Assembly: GCF_002013465.1 (NCBI RefSeq)
Contig: NZ_MAFC01000009.1
Span: 248,001-312,000, forward strand
DNA from: Mycobacterium sp. D16R12
GTDB taxonomy: Bacteria > Actinomycetota > Actinomycetes > Mycobacteriales > Mycobacteriaceae
Length of the DNA: 64,000 nt
Reading direction: 5' to 3'
Shown in pieces: positions 1-8,606 of the stretch. The position numbers and the translations under genes are program-made. Numbering within the stretch: the stretch's first letter is position 1; every line of letters starts with the position of its first letter. Below the pieces are notes generated by a model. The model was given only the letters and a program-made list of their open reading frames with translations, was not told where the DNA came from and ran no database searches.

Positions 1-87
1 AAGCGACGGTCCGTAGGAGAACCTGAGCCCGGGTAATGCCTGCAAGTCCGAAGACCTGCCAGTTGTGTCGGGTGCGCCGCGCCCGAC
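1..87 (+). promoter_or_regulatory. Cobalamin (B12) riboswitch, 3' part, cut by window start
   Basis: Bases 42-60 read GCAAGTCCGAAGACCTGCC, which matches the conserved 3' core of cobalamin riboswitches. It is followed by a perfect 9-bp hairpin (67-75 with 79-87, three-base loop) and then a GCC/GGC-rich stretch near 95-112. The 5' half of the aptamer lies outside the window. It precedes metE by about 125 bases. In mycobacteria B12 riboswitches are known to switch off the B12-independent synthase MetE when cobalamin is present. Whether the 67-87 hairpin is an aptamer stem or part of the expression platform cannot be decided without the upstream sequence. Confidence 0.72.
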
Positions 88-213
88 GGATCATCGCCTC
101 GCGGAATGGGCGTATGGCCGAATCGGTTTCAACCAGCACCAGTGTGTGTTGGTTATTCGGGCTCGGCTTGCTTGTCCTGGGCGGTGGCCACCACGCCGTA
201 GACAGAGGACAGC

Positions 214-2484
214 ATGACCACTCCAACATTCAAGGCAACCACGCTCGGTTCGGCGCGTATCGGCCCGCGTCGTGAGCTCAAACGGGCTACCGAAAGCTAC
301 TGGGCCGGGCGCATCAGTCGTACCGAGCTTGAGACCGTCGCAGCCGGGCTTCGGCGCGACAACTGGTCCGCACTGGCGGCCTCCGGGCTCGACTCCGTGC
401 CGGTGAACACCTTCTCGTACTACGACCAGGTTCTCGATACCGCGGTGCTGCTGGGAGCGCTCCCACCCCGCGTCGCCGGCATTCGCGATGACCTTGACCG
501 CTACTTCGCCGCCGCACGTGGCAACGATGACGTGACACCGCTGGAAATGACCAAATGGTTCGACACCAACTACCACTACCTGGTGCCGGAGATCGGACCG
601 GACACAAAGTTCACGCTCAACCCGGGCAAGTTGTTCGGTGAGCTGAAAGAGGCTGCAGCCCTGAGTGTTCCGGCTCGTCCGGTTGTCGTCGGCCCCATCA
701 CCTTCCTTGCGTTGAGCAAATCTGTCGACGGAGCCGGTGCGCCCATCGAGCGTCTCGACGAGGTGGTATCGCTGTACGAGCAGCTGCTGGTGCAGCTCGC
801 GGAGGCCGGCGTTGGCTGGGTCCAGATTGATGAGCCCGTGCTGGTCACCGACATCTTGCCCAATGGCCCGGAGTTGGCCGAGCGGGTGTACGGCCGCCTC
901 GGTACCGTTGCCGACCGGCCCGCGATCTTCGTCGCGAGCTATTTCGGGGACCTGGGTGCCGCTCTCCCGGCGTTGGCACGTACCCCGATCGAGGCGATCG
1001 GTGTCGACTTGGTCTACGGGTCCGCGTCGGGCGTGGCGTTGGTGCCGGAGCTGGCCGGAAAGACCGTTGTGGCCGGCGTTGTCGACGGCCGAAACATCTG
1101 GCGCACCAACCTCGAGTCTGCACTGGGCACCCTCGGAACGCTGTTGGGATCGGCGGGCGCGGTGGCGGTAGCCACCTCCTGCTCGACGTTGCACGTGCCC
1201 TACTCGCTGGAGCCGGAGACCGAACTCGATGACCAGCTGCGTAGCTGGTTGGCCTTCGCCGACGAGAAGGTCAAGGAAGTCGTGGTGCTGGCGCAGGCAT
1301 TGGGCGGGGCGCGCGATGTTGTTGCCGCGGAGTTCGCGGCGTCGAATGCGGCCGTCGAATCTCGCAAGACGGATCCGCGTCTCAACAACGGCCAGATCCG
1401 TGCGCGGCTGGATTCGATTCTGTCGGCTGGTGTTTCACGCGGTGATGCCGCGGAACGCCGTCGTAGCCAGGACGAGCGGCTGAAGCTACCCGAGTTGCCG
1501 ACCACGACGATCGGGTCGTTCCCGCAGACCGTCGAGATCCGAAAGGCGCGTCAGGCTCTGAGCAAGGGCGAGATCGACGACGCCGAGTACGTGCGGCGGA
1601 TGCGTGCCGAGGTTGCCGATGTCATTGCGTTACAGGAGAAGCTGGGCCTGGACGTGCTGGTGCATGGCGAGCCGGAACGCAACGACATGGTGCAGTACTT
1701 CGCCGAGCAGCTGGATGGCTTCTTCGCCACCCAGAACGGCTGGGTTCAGTCGTACGGCAGCCGCTGCGTGCGCCCGCCGATCCTGTATGGCGATGTCGCA
1801 CGGCAGAACCCGATGACCGTCGAGTGGGCCACCTACGCGCAGTCGCTGACCCCCAAGTACGTCAAGGGCATGCTGACTGGGCCGGTGACCATCCTTGCGT
1901 GGTCGTTTGTGCGTGACGATCAGCCGTTGGCGGACACCGCCAACCAGATCGCGCTGGCCATTCGGGACGAGACGGTGGATCTGCAGAACGCCGGTATCGC
2001 CATCATCCAGGTGGACGAGCCTGCGCTGCGTGAGCTGCTGCCGCTGCGCTCAGTGGACAAGCCCGCGTACCTGGACTGGGCGGTCGGCGCATTCCGGCTC
2101 TCCACCTCGGGGGTGTCCGATGCGACGCAGATTCATACGCACCTGTGCTATTCGGAGTTCGGCGAGGTGATCGGTGCGATCGCCGATCTGGATGCCGATG
2201 TCACCTCCATTGAGGCGGCGCGCTCGCACATGGAGGTGCTCGACGACCTCAACGCGATCGGCTTCTCCAACAGCGTGGGCCCGGGTGTGTACGACATCCA
2301 CTCGCCGCGGGTGCCGTCGACGGCCGAGATGGCGAACTCGCTACGTGAGGCGCTGCAGGCCGTTCCGGCTCAGCGTCTCTGGGTCAATCCCGACTGCGGC
2401 CTGAAGACAAGGAAGGCTGACGAGGTAACCGCCTCGCTGGCCAACCTGGTGGCCGCCGCGACCGAGGTGCGTGCGGGCGCCTAG
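214..2484 (+). CDS. metE: Cobalamin-independent methionine synthase
   Basis: MetE (756 residues, full length) transfers the methyl group of 5-methyltetrahydropteroyl-triglutamate to homocysteine in the cytoplasm, the last step of methionine synthesis. The expected zinc ligands are present: H643 and C645 in the HTHLCYSEF motif, E667, and C728 in NPDCG. They sit two residues downstream of the E. coli ligands. The N-terminal half is the duplicated, catalytically degenerate barrel typical of the family. The ATG at 214 has GAGGA a few bases upstream. The riboswitch remnant at the window start predicts repression by B12. A strong hairpin follows the stop. Confidence 0.97.
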   Translation: MTTPTFKATTLGSARIGPRRELKRATESYWAGRISRTELETVAAGLRRDNWSALAASGLDSVPVNTFSYYDQVLDTAVLLGALPPRVAGIRDDLDRYFAAARGNDDVTPLEMTKWFDTNYHYLVPEIGPDTKFTLNPGKLFGELKEAAALSVPARPVVVGPITFLALSKSVDGAGAPIERLDEVVSLYEQLLVQLAEAGVGWVQIDEPVLVTDILPNGPELAERVYGRLGTVADRPAIFVASYFGDLGAALPALARTPIEAIGVDLVYGSASGVALVPELAGKTVVAGVVDGRNIWRTNLESALGTLGTLLGSAGAVAVATSCSTLHVPYSLEPETELDDQLRSWLAFADEKVKEVVVLAQALGGARDVVAAEFAASNAAVESRKTDPRLNNGQIRARLDSILSAGVSRGDAAERRRSQDERLKLPELPTTTIGSFPQTVEIRKARQALSKGEIDDAEYVRRMRAEVADVIALQEKLGLDVLVHGEPERNDMVQYFAEQLDGFFATQNGWVQSYGSRCVRPPILYGDVARQNPMTVEWATYAQSLTPKYVKGMLTGPVTILAWSFVRDDQPLADTANQIALAIRDETVDLQNAGIAIIQVDEPALRELLPLRSVDKPAYLDWAVGAFRLSTSGVSDATQIHTHLCYSEFGEVIGAIADLDADVTSIEAARSHMEVLDDLNAIGFSNSVGPGVYDIHSPRVPSTAEMANSLREALQAVPAQRLWVNPDCGLKTRKADEVTASLANLVAAATEVRAGA

Positions 2485-2496
2485 TTCGGCGATGAG

Positions 2497-2535
2497 CGCG
2501 CGAGCAGTCCCCCTTCGCGGGGGACTGCTCGCGCG
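2497..2535 (+). terminator. Strong hairpin terminator after metE
   Basis: A 17-bp perfect stem (2497-2513 pairs with 2519-2535) has a five-base TTCGC loop. There is no long U-run after it, as is common for mycobacterial terminators. It lies 12 bases after the metE stop and separates metE from the reductase gene that starts 50 bases later. Confidence 0.75.
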
Positions 2536-2585
2536 TGAATTTAATCGGTGTATAAACCATTAGCGAGACTAATCGGAGGTCCCTG

Positions 2586-3485
2586 GTGTCCATGAATACC
2601 GTTGCGCTGGAGTTGGTGCCTCCCAATGTCGACGGCGGCCTCGACAAGGCATCCGAAGAACTGCAGAAACTGTCCAGGTTCTCGGCGGAATTCGGTATCG
2701 CCGGGCGCATCGACCACGTCATGATCCCCTCGATGATCGTGGAGGACGGCGATCGCCCGCTGGAGATGAAGCCGAAGCTCGATGTCGTCGACTATTGGTC
2801 GATCATCCGGTCCGAGCTGCCCACCATGCGGGGGCTGTGCACGCAGGTCACGTCCTTTTCGGATGAGACATCGTTGCGCAGCCGGCTGACCGGCCTGACC
2901 GAAGCAGGGATGGACGGCGTCATCTTCGTCGGTGTACCGCGCACCATGAGCGATGGCGAAGGCTCGGGCATTCCACCGACCGACGCGTTGTCGAAGTTCG
3001 ATGACATCGTCGATAACAGGGGAGTGATTCTGATCCCCACCCGCAGTGGAGAACAGGGCCGCTTCTCCTTCAAATGCGATAAGGGCGCCACCTTCGCCAT
3101 GACCCAGCTGCTGTACTCCGATGCGGTGGTTGGCTTTCTGCAAGAGTTCGCGCGCACAAGCGAGCACCGCCCGGAGGTTCTGCTTTCGTTCGGTTTCGTG
3201 CCGAAGCTGGAGTCAAAGGTCGGGCTCATCGACTGGCTCATCCAGGATCCCGGCAATGAAGCCGTTGCGCGCGAACAGAATTTCGTCAAGTCACTGGCCG
3301 CCTGCGAACCCGACGTCAGACGTCCACAGCTTGTCGATCTCTATAAACGGGTCATCGACGGGGTGGCAGACCTCGGCTTTCCCTTGAGCGTGCACTTCGA
3401 AGCACCGTACGGTCTTGCCAGGCCGGCCTTCGAGACCTTCGCCGAGATGCTGGAGTATTGGTCACCCGCACGCGAGAGTGCCTGA
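2586..3485 (+). CDS. Mycobacterial-type methylenetetrahydrofolate reductase
   Basis: This 299-residue protein resembles the mycobacterial Rv2172c/MSMEG_6649 family, which is described as a non-canonical methylenetetrahydrofolate reductase that makes 5-methyl-THF, the methyl donor used by MetE. I recognise the family from overall sequence (for example the ALELVPP start and the RIDHVMIPSMI and FGFVPKLESKVGLIDWL segments), not from a catalytic motif. The position directly after metE and before the prp genes matches what I recall of M. smegmatis. A GTG at 2586 follows GGAGGT by five bases; the ATG at 2592 is an alternative start. The function is inferred from family and neighbour. Confidence 0.75.
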   Translation: MSMNTVALELVPPNVDGGLDKASEELQKLSRFSAEFGIAGRIDHVMIPSMIVEDGDRPLEMKPKLDVVDYWSIIRSELPTMRGLCTQVTSFSDETSLRSRLTGLTEAGMDGVIFVGVPRTMSDGEGSGIPPTDALSKFDDIVDNRGVILIPTRSGEQGRFSFKCDKGATFAMTQLLYSDAVVGFLQEFARTSEHRPEVLLSFGFVPKLESKVGLIDWLIQDPGNEAVAREQNFVKSLAACEPDVRRPQLVDLYKRVIDGVADLGFPLSVHFEAPYGLARPAFETFAEMLEYWSPARESA

Positions 3486-3546
3486 CGAAGCACGGTCGCC
3501 CGGAATTCCTTTGACCACGTTCGAATTCGTGGTCGAGACTGGGTGC

Positions 3547-3940
3547 ATGGAACGGGTTGAGTTGCAGACGGAACGGCTACTGCTGCGCGCGGTGACAGCG
3601 GCCGATGAGGCCGCGTTTGTCGAAGCGTGCAACGACCCGGAGATCGCTCACTACCTACCGGTGTCGGTGCCCTACACCCCTGAGAATGCCAGGGAATTCG
3701 TCGTTGAGTCACCGACGCAAAGGGCTTACGGCCGAGGCGATTAGGCGACTGTGTCAGTGGGGATTCGACGTCCTGGCCGCCCATCGCATCGAGTGGTGGG
3801 CTGTTGTCGGCAACGACGGTTCGCGGGCAGTGGCCGAAGCTGTCGGGTTCGAGATGGAGGGGCTGCTGCGCCAGCGCTCGTATCGGCGAGAGGAACCTGC
3901 CGATTGGTGGGTAGGCGGGCTGTTGTCTCGCCCCGAGTAG
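3547..3940 (+). pseudogene. GNAT (RimJ-type) acetyltransferase, broken by internal deletion
   Basis: The first 60 or so codons from ATG 3547 encode a typical RimJ/RimL N-terminus (MERVELQTERLLLRAVTAAD) and run to a stop near 3744. From about 3719 a different frame encodes a typical GNAT C-terminus (LTAEAIRRLCQWGFDVL, then VGNDGSRAVAEAVGF). The two pieces together are about 50 residues short of a normal RimJ-type enzyme. The missing part is the central strands before the acetyl-CoA loop. An internal deletion that also shifted the frame explains this best. It is unlikely to be active. Confidence 0.7.
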
Positions 3941-3986
3941 CCGAGTGTTGACGCTCGGCGTGATGCTGGCTAACCTTGCGATCGGT

Positions 3987-4031
3987 ACACCGGGTCCGGA
4001 GTGTTCGTGCTCCGTTCGCCTAACACCCGGT
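3987..4031 (+). other. Nested inverted repeat in front of the 4039 gene
   Basis: ACCGGGT at 3989-3995 pairs with ACCCGGT at 4025-4031, and inside it CGGAG at 3997-4001 pairs with CTCCG at 4011-4015. The structure ends eight bases before the proposed GTG start, so it could be a leader structure, an operator or chance. No ribosome binding site is obvious. Confidence 0.3.
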
Positions 4032-4038
4032 CCTTTCA

Positions 4039-4866
4039 GTGATCAACAGGGTTCCGGATCGGAATGAATCTCTTGTATACCTCGGTATTTCGAATTGGGA
4101 GTACCAGTGCTGCGGTAGGACTCCCGAGATAGGTCAGGCTGTCGATTGGCAGGTCTGCGCCTACCCCGCAGAGACTGGCTACTTACTGGCGTCGGCTGCT
4201 GCGGTGGCCTGGGACGAGGACCGTGAGATCATCCGGTTTCCCTACGGTTGTGCGAGCTGGGATCCAGCACTTGGAGACCCTGCGAATGCGCTGGTAATCC
4301 TCTGGGCCACTTGGCACCAGAGTCAAAGCTGGCCCCGTCTGCTAGGCGTCATAGAGGAACTGTATGACGTGTCGGCCACTACCTATCTGGACGAGTCTCG
4401 ACACGTGCGCCACGGACCGTCGTCGTTTCGTTACCGGCCCATCGAACTTGCGACGGGATGGCCCGATGAGCCACCGGTGGGCGAGATCGGGCATCGAGCG
4501 ATTACGGGATCCGTTGTGGGGCTGCGTGTGACCTCAGCGGTGGAGCCGACCGGCGATGACATTGAGGCGCTGCGCGACGCGCGGGATCGCGGCCGCAGGA
4601 CATTGCATGTGTTCGGTCCTCCAGACGCATTTGGCACTGTGATCCCGTCGCGGGGTGATCGAATGACAGTCGATCTCGCGGACCCTCGGCTGAGTGTGAA
4701 CGATACGCGTGGCTACGCGGGTGTTGTCACGGGCATTGCCGGGCAAGTAAGTAATGCAGTGCACTCACTAGAAGGTCTCTACACCAACTTCTTTAACATT
4801 GACTCGGAGGCGTCCTCGCCGGATGAGCTGTTCATCCAATTGCTCTGCGACAGGATGCCGGACTAG
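4039..4866 (+). CDS. Unrecognised protein, possibly DUF6578-like at its N-terminus
   Basis: I do not recognise this 275-residue protein with certainty. The N-terminus (WEYQCCGRTPEIGQAVDW) resembles the WQMQCCG-type opening of DUF6578 proteins of actinomycetes; the rest has no motif I can name. There is no signal peptide or membrane segment. Codon use is more AT-rich than in the neighbours (many third-position A/T), which suggests recent acquisition. The start is uncertain: GTG 4039 is the first possible codon and has no clear binding site. It faces prpC across a shared terminator. Confidence 0.6.
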   Translation: MINRVPDRNESLVYLGISNWEYQCCGRTPEIGQAVDWQVCAYPAETGYLLASAAAVAWDEDREIIRFPYGCASWDPALGDPANALVILWATWHQSQSWPRLLGVIEELYDVSATTYLDESRHVRHGPSSFRYRPIELATGWPDEPPVGEIGHRAITGSVVGLRVTSAVEPTGDDIEALRDARDRGRRTLHVFGPPDAFGTVIPSRGDRMTVDLADPRLSVNDTRGYAGVVTGIAGQVSNAVHSLEGLYTNFFNIDSEASSPDELFIQLLCDRMPD

Positions 4867-4872
4867 CCGAAT

Positions 4873-4928
4873 CGAGTGTGCGGTTCGTGTCGGTAAATCA
4901 GCGAATCTCGACACAAACCGCACACTCG
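4873..4928. terminator. Bidirectional terminator between the 4039 gene and prpC
   Basis: A 20-bp stem (4873-4892 with 4909-4928) has one mismatch and a 16-base loop. It sits between two convergent stop codons, so it can serve both strands. Confidence 0.75.
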
Positions 4929-4938
4929 GCGATCACGC

Positions 4939-6060
4939 TTACGACGCGAGTGAGCGCTGAGGCTTTCCGGAGTACTCGCTCAGCGGTCGGATCAGGGCGT
5001 TCGCCGCGGCCTGCTCCATGATGTGTGCGGTCCATCCGGTGATCCGACTCATTACGAAAATCGGTGTGAAGCAGGGGATGTCGAATCCCATGAGGTAGTA
5101 GGCAGGCCCGGTGGGAAAGTCCAGATTGGGCTTGATGCCGGTGGCCGCGTCCATCTCGGATTCCAGCACCTTGTAGATCTCGAGCCACTGACGACCATCA
5201 CGTACCCGCGCCACATCCTCCAGCGCGGCGCGCATCGTCGGCACCCGGGAATCGCCGTTCTTGTACACGCGATGCCCGAAGCCCATCACCTTCTCTTTGC
5301 GGGTGCGCTTGCCCTGCAGCCATTCTGCGGCCTTGGCGGCGTCGCCGATCTCGATCATGTCGTGCATGACGGCCTCGTTGGCGCCGCCGTGCAGCGAGCC
5401 CTTGAGCGCGCCGATAGCGGCGGTGACCGCACTGTAGATATCGGATTGCGTCGAGGTCACCACACGGGCGGCGAAGGTCGAGGCATTGAAGCTGTGCTCG
5501 GCGTACAGGATCATCGACTGCTCGAACGCTGTGACGATCACCGGGTCCGGCACCTCGCCGAAGCACATCCGCAAGAAGTTGGCCGAGTAGCCGAGGTGGC
5601 TGTGGGGCTGAATGGGGTCCAGTCCACGGCGGCGGCGCATGTCGGCCGCGACGATCGTCGGGAGCACCGCGAACATGCGAAGTGACTTGGCGTAGTTGGC
5701 TTCCGGGCTGCTGTCTTCCTCGGAAGGATCCTCGGCGCCCAGGACGCTGATCGCGGTGCGCACCACGTCCATCGGGTGGCAGGTCTCCGGCAGCTTGGCC
5801 AGCAGTGCCATCAGGGAGCGGTCCAGGCGGCGCTGCGCGCGCTCGCGTTGGTTGAACAGCGCGAGCTCGCCCTCATTCGGCAGCTCGCCGTGCCACAGCA
5901 GGTAGGCGACCTGTTCAAAGCTGCACCGGGCGGCCAGGTCCTGTACCGGGTATCCGCGGTAGGTGAGCGAGTTGGTCTCGGGCACCACCTTGGAGATGGC
6001 GGTGGTGTCCACCACGACGCCGGCAAGTCCCTTGTGAATAGTCGGGGTCGCGGTGGTCAT
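4939..6060 (-). CDS. prpC: 2-methylcitrate synthase (citrate synthase family)
   Basis: PrpC condenses propionyl-CoA with oxaloacetate to 2-methylcitrate, the entry step of the methylcitrate cycle. The 373-residue length fits the small type II-like citrate synthases. The catalytic triad is visible: H224 in SLHGGANEAV, H263 in GFGHRVYKNGD and D314 in NLDFPTG. The start overlaps the prpB stop by four bases, indicating translational coupling in a prpD-prpB-prpC operon. It could also accept acetyl-CoA, as several mycobacterial paralogues do, but the operon favours methylcitrate synthesis. Confidence 0.95.
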   Translation of the reverse strand: MTTATPTIHKGLAGVVVDTTAISKVVPETNSLTYRGYPVQDLAARCSFEQVAYLLWHGELPNEGELALFNQRERAQRRLDRSLMALLAKLPETCHPMDVVRTAISVLGAEDPSEEDSSPEANYAKSLRMFAVLPTIVAADMRRRRGLDPIQPHSHLGYSANFLRMCFGEVPDPVIVTAFEQSMILYAEHSFNASTFAARVVTSTQSDIYSAVTAAIGALKGSLHGGANEAVMHDMIEIGDAAKAAEWLQGKRTRKEKVMGFGHRVYKNGDSRVPTMRAALEDVARVRDGRQWLEIYKVLESEMDAATGIKPNLDFPTGPAYYLMGFDIPCFTPIFVMSRITGWTAHIMEQAAANALIRPLSEYSGKPQRSLAS

Positions 6061-6977
6061 CGGGCTCCTCCTCCATTGAGGCTGAAATTGAAGATCTCGG
6101 TGTCGAACTGGTTGTATTCGGAGTAGCGGAGCAGCTCGTAGAGGCGACTGCGGTGCTGCATCTGGTCCAACAGGCCCGACTGTGTTCCTGCCGAATCGAT
6201 TTCGCGAAGACCCTGCTCTACGGCGAACATCGCCAGCCGCAGGGTCGTGACGGGATAGATGACGACGTTGTACCCGACTTCGCGGAGCTGGTCTGCCGTC
6301 ACGAGTTCGGACTTCCCGAATTCGGTCATGTTGGCGAGCAGCGGAACATCGACCGCGGCACGGAACTTCTCGAATTCACCGATGTCGCTGAGCGCCTCGG
6401 TGAAGATGAGATCCGCGCCCGCATCGGCATAGGCCTTTGCGCGCTCGATTGCCGCGGGCAACCCCTCGATGCCCGCCGCATCGGTGCGGGCGCAGATCAC
6501 GAAATTGGGGTCGCGCCGGGCGGAAACCGCCGCGCGGAGCCGTCGAACCATCTCCGAGGTCTCGACGACGGCCTTGCCGTCAAGATGCCCGCACCGCTTG
6601 GGATTAACCTGATCCTCGAAGTGGCAGCCGGATAGCCCGCTGTCCTCGAGGACGGTAACCGTGCGGGCGGCACTCATCGGCTCGCCGAAGCCGGTGTCGG
6701 CATCGATCAGCGTCGGCAGGTCGATGACGGAGGCGATCTGGCGACCCCGGGCCGACACCTCGGTGAGTGTCGTCAACCCGATATCGGGCAGGGCCAAATC
6801 GGCAGACAGTACTGCCCCCGACACGTAAACACCCTCGAACCCGATTTCCTGAATCAGCTTGGCCACCAGGGGCGAGAACGCTCCGGGTAGGCGCAGCAGA
6901 TCACCCGAGGCCAAGCCTTCCCGGAATGCGGCGCGCTTGGCGGCCGCATCCGTGGCGGAGGCAAGAAGTGAGGTCAC
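6057..6977 (-). CDS. prpB: 2-methylisocitrate lyase
   Basis: PrpB (306 residues) cleaves 2-methylisocitrate to pyruvate and succinate. It belongs to the ICL/PEPM superfamily. The metal-binding region DADTGFGE is at 92-99 and the signature KRCGH at 127-131 carries the catalytic C129. A dedicated methylisocitrate lyase is notable because M. tuberculosis lacks prpB and uses isocitrate lyase for this step; fast growers keep it. It overlaps both neighbours by four bases. Confidence 0.95.
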   Translation of the reverse strand: MTSLLASATDAAAKRAAFREGLASGDLLRLPGAFSPLVAKLIQEIGFEGVYVSGAVLSADLALPDIGLTTLTEVSARGRQIASVIDLPTLIDADTGFGEPMSAARTVTVLEDSGLSGCHFEDQVNPKRCGHLDGKAVVETSEMVRRLRAAVSARRDPNFVICARTDAAGIEGLPAAIERAKAYADAGADLIFTEALSDIGEFEKFRAAVDVPLLANMTEFGKSELVTADQLREVGYNVVIYPVTTLRLAMFAVEQGLREIDSAGTQSGLLDQMQHRSRLYELLRYSEYNQFDTEIFNFSLNGGGAR

Positions 6978-8488
6978 TTAAAGATCCCCTCGGGAGTCGT
7001 GGGCGCCTTGTCGAGGACAACGGCATCTACGAGCGGGTTGAGCGCACCCAGTGAGCCTGCCTTCAGATCGGCCAATCCCTGTGCCACGGAGAGGAATCGG
7101 TCCTGCTCATGCTGGTCGATGACGCCGTCGGACAACACCGTGAACTTGTTGACGTAGTTCTCCCGGGCGAAGGGGCGTGCCCCCAGCGGGTGCGCGTCGG
7201 CGATCGCCAGCTCATCGGTGATCACCTCGCCGTTCTTGAGAGTGACGACGGCCTTGCAGCCGAAGGCCTTCTCGTCGGGGTTGCTCGAGTGGTAGCGGCG
7301 AGTCCACTCGGGATCCTCGACGGTGCTGATCTTGTTCCAGAGTTCGATCGTCTCGGCGCGATGTGCGCGTTCGGGTGCGTACGAACGCTCGTGATGCCAA
7401 GTGCCGTCCTCCAACGCGACGGCGAAGATGTACATGACCGAGTGGTCGAGTGTCTCGCGCGAGGCGTCGGGATCGAACTTTTGCGGATCGTTGGATCCGG
7501 TGCCGATCACGACGTGGGTGTGGTGGCTGGTGTGCAGAACGACCGTCGCGATCTGCTCCAGGTCGCCGATGCGCTCACGCATCCTGCGGGCCAGGTCGAT
7601 GGGTGCCTGGCTCTGGTACTCGGCGGAATGCTCCTTGGTGTAGCTGTCCAGGATCGCGCGCTTCTCCTCGCCGGAGCCCGGCAGCGGAACCTCGTAGACC
7701 TTCTCAGGACCGCCGAGTAGCCAAGCGATCACGCCGTCCTCGCCCTCCCAGATCGGAGACGGCGCACCCTCGCCGCGCATGGCACGGTCAACGGCCTCGA
7801 TGGCGACCTTCCCGGCCCAGGCCGGTGCGTAGGCCTTCCAGCTGGAGATGAGTCCCTTACGGGACTGTCGGGTCGCAGTCGTCAGGTGCAGGGCCTGACC
7901 AATGGCCTGATAGATCGTCTCGGTGTCGAGCTTCAGCATGGTGCCCAGGCCGGCGGCCACCGAGGGACCCAGGTGTGCGACGTGGTCAATCTTGTGCTCG
8001 TGCAGACAGATTCCGCGGGTGAGGTTGATCTGAGTTTCGTATGCGGTGGCCAGACCGCGAATGAGATCGGTTCCGCCGACACCGAGCTGCTGGGCCACGG
8101 CCACCAGCGGTGGAATGTTGTCGCCGGGGTGTGAGTAATCCGCAGCCAGGAAGGTGTCGTGAAAGTCCAGCTCGCGCACGGCGACGCCGTTGGCCCATGC
8201 CGCCCACTCGGCCGAGTAGCCACCGCTGACACCGAAGACGTTGGCGCCGCGTCCACCCGAAGACACCGCGTGTGCCTGTGCCTGGCGGCGTGCGACGGTG
8301 ACGGGACGACGGATAACCGAGGCGGCGCTGACGGCGGCGTTGTCGATGATCCGGTTGATGACCATCGCTTCGGTGTCGGCGGGAACGGCAACGGGGTCCG
8401 AAGCGACCTCGGCGATCTTCCAGGCGAGGTGTTGGTCGCGGGGGAAGTCGTCGGCGCTGCGGCGGGTGTGTACGGAGTGAACGTGCAT
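6974..8488 (-). CDS. prpD: 2-methylcitrate dehydratase
   Basis: PrpD (504 residues from the chosen start) dehydrates 2-methylcitrate in the methylcitrate cycle and is an iron-sulphur-independent member of the MmgE/PrpD family. The whole-length match is clear, including [18 protein letters not shown] and the [14 protein letters not shown] segment near the C-terminus. The ATG at 8488 ([20 protein letters not shown]) is preferred over an in-frame start at 8530, because the family starts here and the extra residues lie in the divergent promoter region. It is the first gene of the prpDBC operon. Confidence 0.95.
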   Translation of the reverse strand: MHVHSVHTRRSADDFPRDQHLAWKIAEVASDPVAVPADTEAMVINRIIDNAAVSAASVIRRPVTVARRQAQAHAVSSGGRGANVFGVSGGYSAEWAAWANGVAVRELDFHDTFLAADYSHPGDNIPPLVAVAQQLGVGGTDLIRGLATAYETQINLTRGICLHEHKIDHVAHLGPSVAAGLGTMLKLDTETIYQAIGQALHLTTATRQSRKGLISSWKAYAPAWAGKVAIEAVDRAMRGEGAPSPIWEGEDGVIAWLLGGPEKVYEVPLPGSGEEKRAILDSYTKEHSAEYQSQAPIDLARRMRERIGDLEQIATVVLHTSHHTHVVIGTGSNDPQKFDPDASRETLDHSVMYIFAVALEDGTWHHERSYAPERAHRAETIELWNKISTVEDPEWTRRYHSSNPDEKAFGCKAVVTLKNGEVITDELAIADAHPLGARPFARENYVNKFTVLSDGVIDQHEQDRFLSVAQGLADLKAGSLGALNPLVDAVVLDKAPTTPEGIFK

Positions 8489-8606
8489 ATTTCGCACATT
8501 ACGCACGTGGTCAGTAGATAAAAAGACCATGTAAATGCGTATTTATGTATCCTTAGTCGGCATATCTTGCAAACATTGTGAATAGATATGGAGTTATCCT
8601 GACGAC
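8489..8606. promoter_or_regulatory. Divergent prpD/prpR promoter region with candidate PrpR sites
   Basis: This AT-rich gap separates prpD (minus) from prpR (plus). It contains TTGCAAA at 8567-8573, similar to the TTTGCAAA core described for RamB/PrpR-type regulators. It also has an inverted repeat TAAAT-GCGT-ATTTA at 8532-8545, and TGC-N7-GCA at 8484-8496 over the prpD start. These are plausible operator elements. No single one can be assigned from sequence alone. Confidence 0.5.

Noticed and set aside
91..1194. 367-codon open frame antisense to metE
   Set aside because: It covers the well-supported metE gene, has an Arg/Gly-rich composition typical of antisense reading of high-GC DNA and no recognisable domain.
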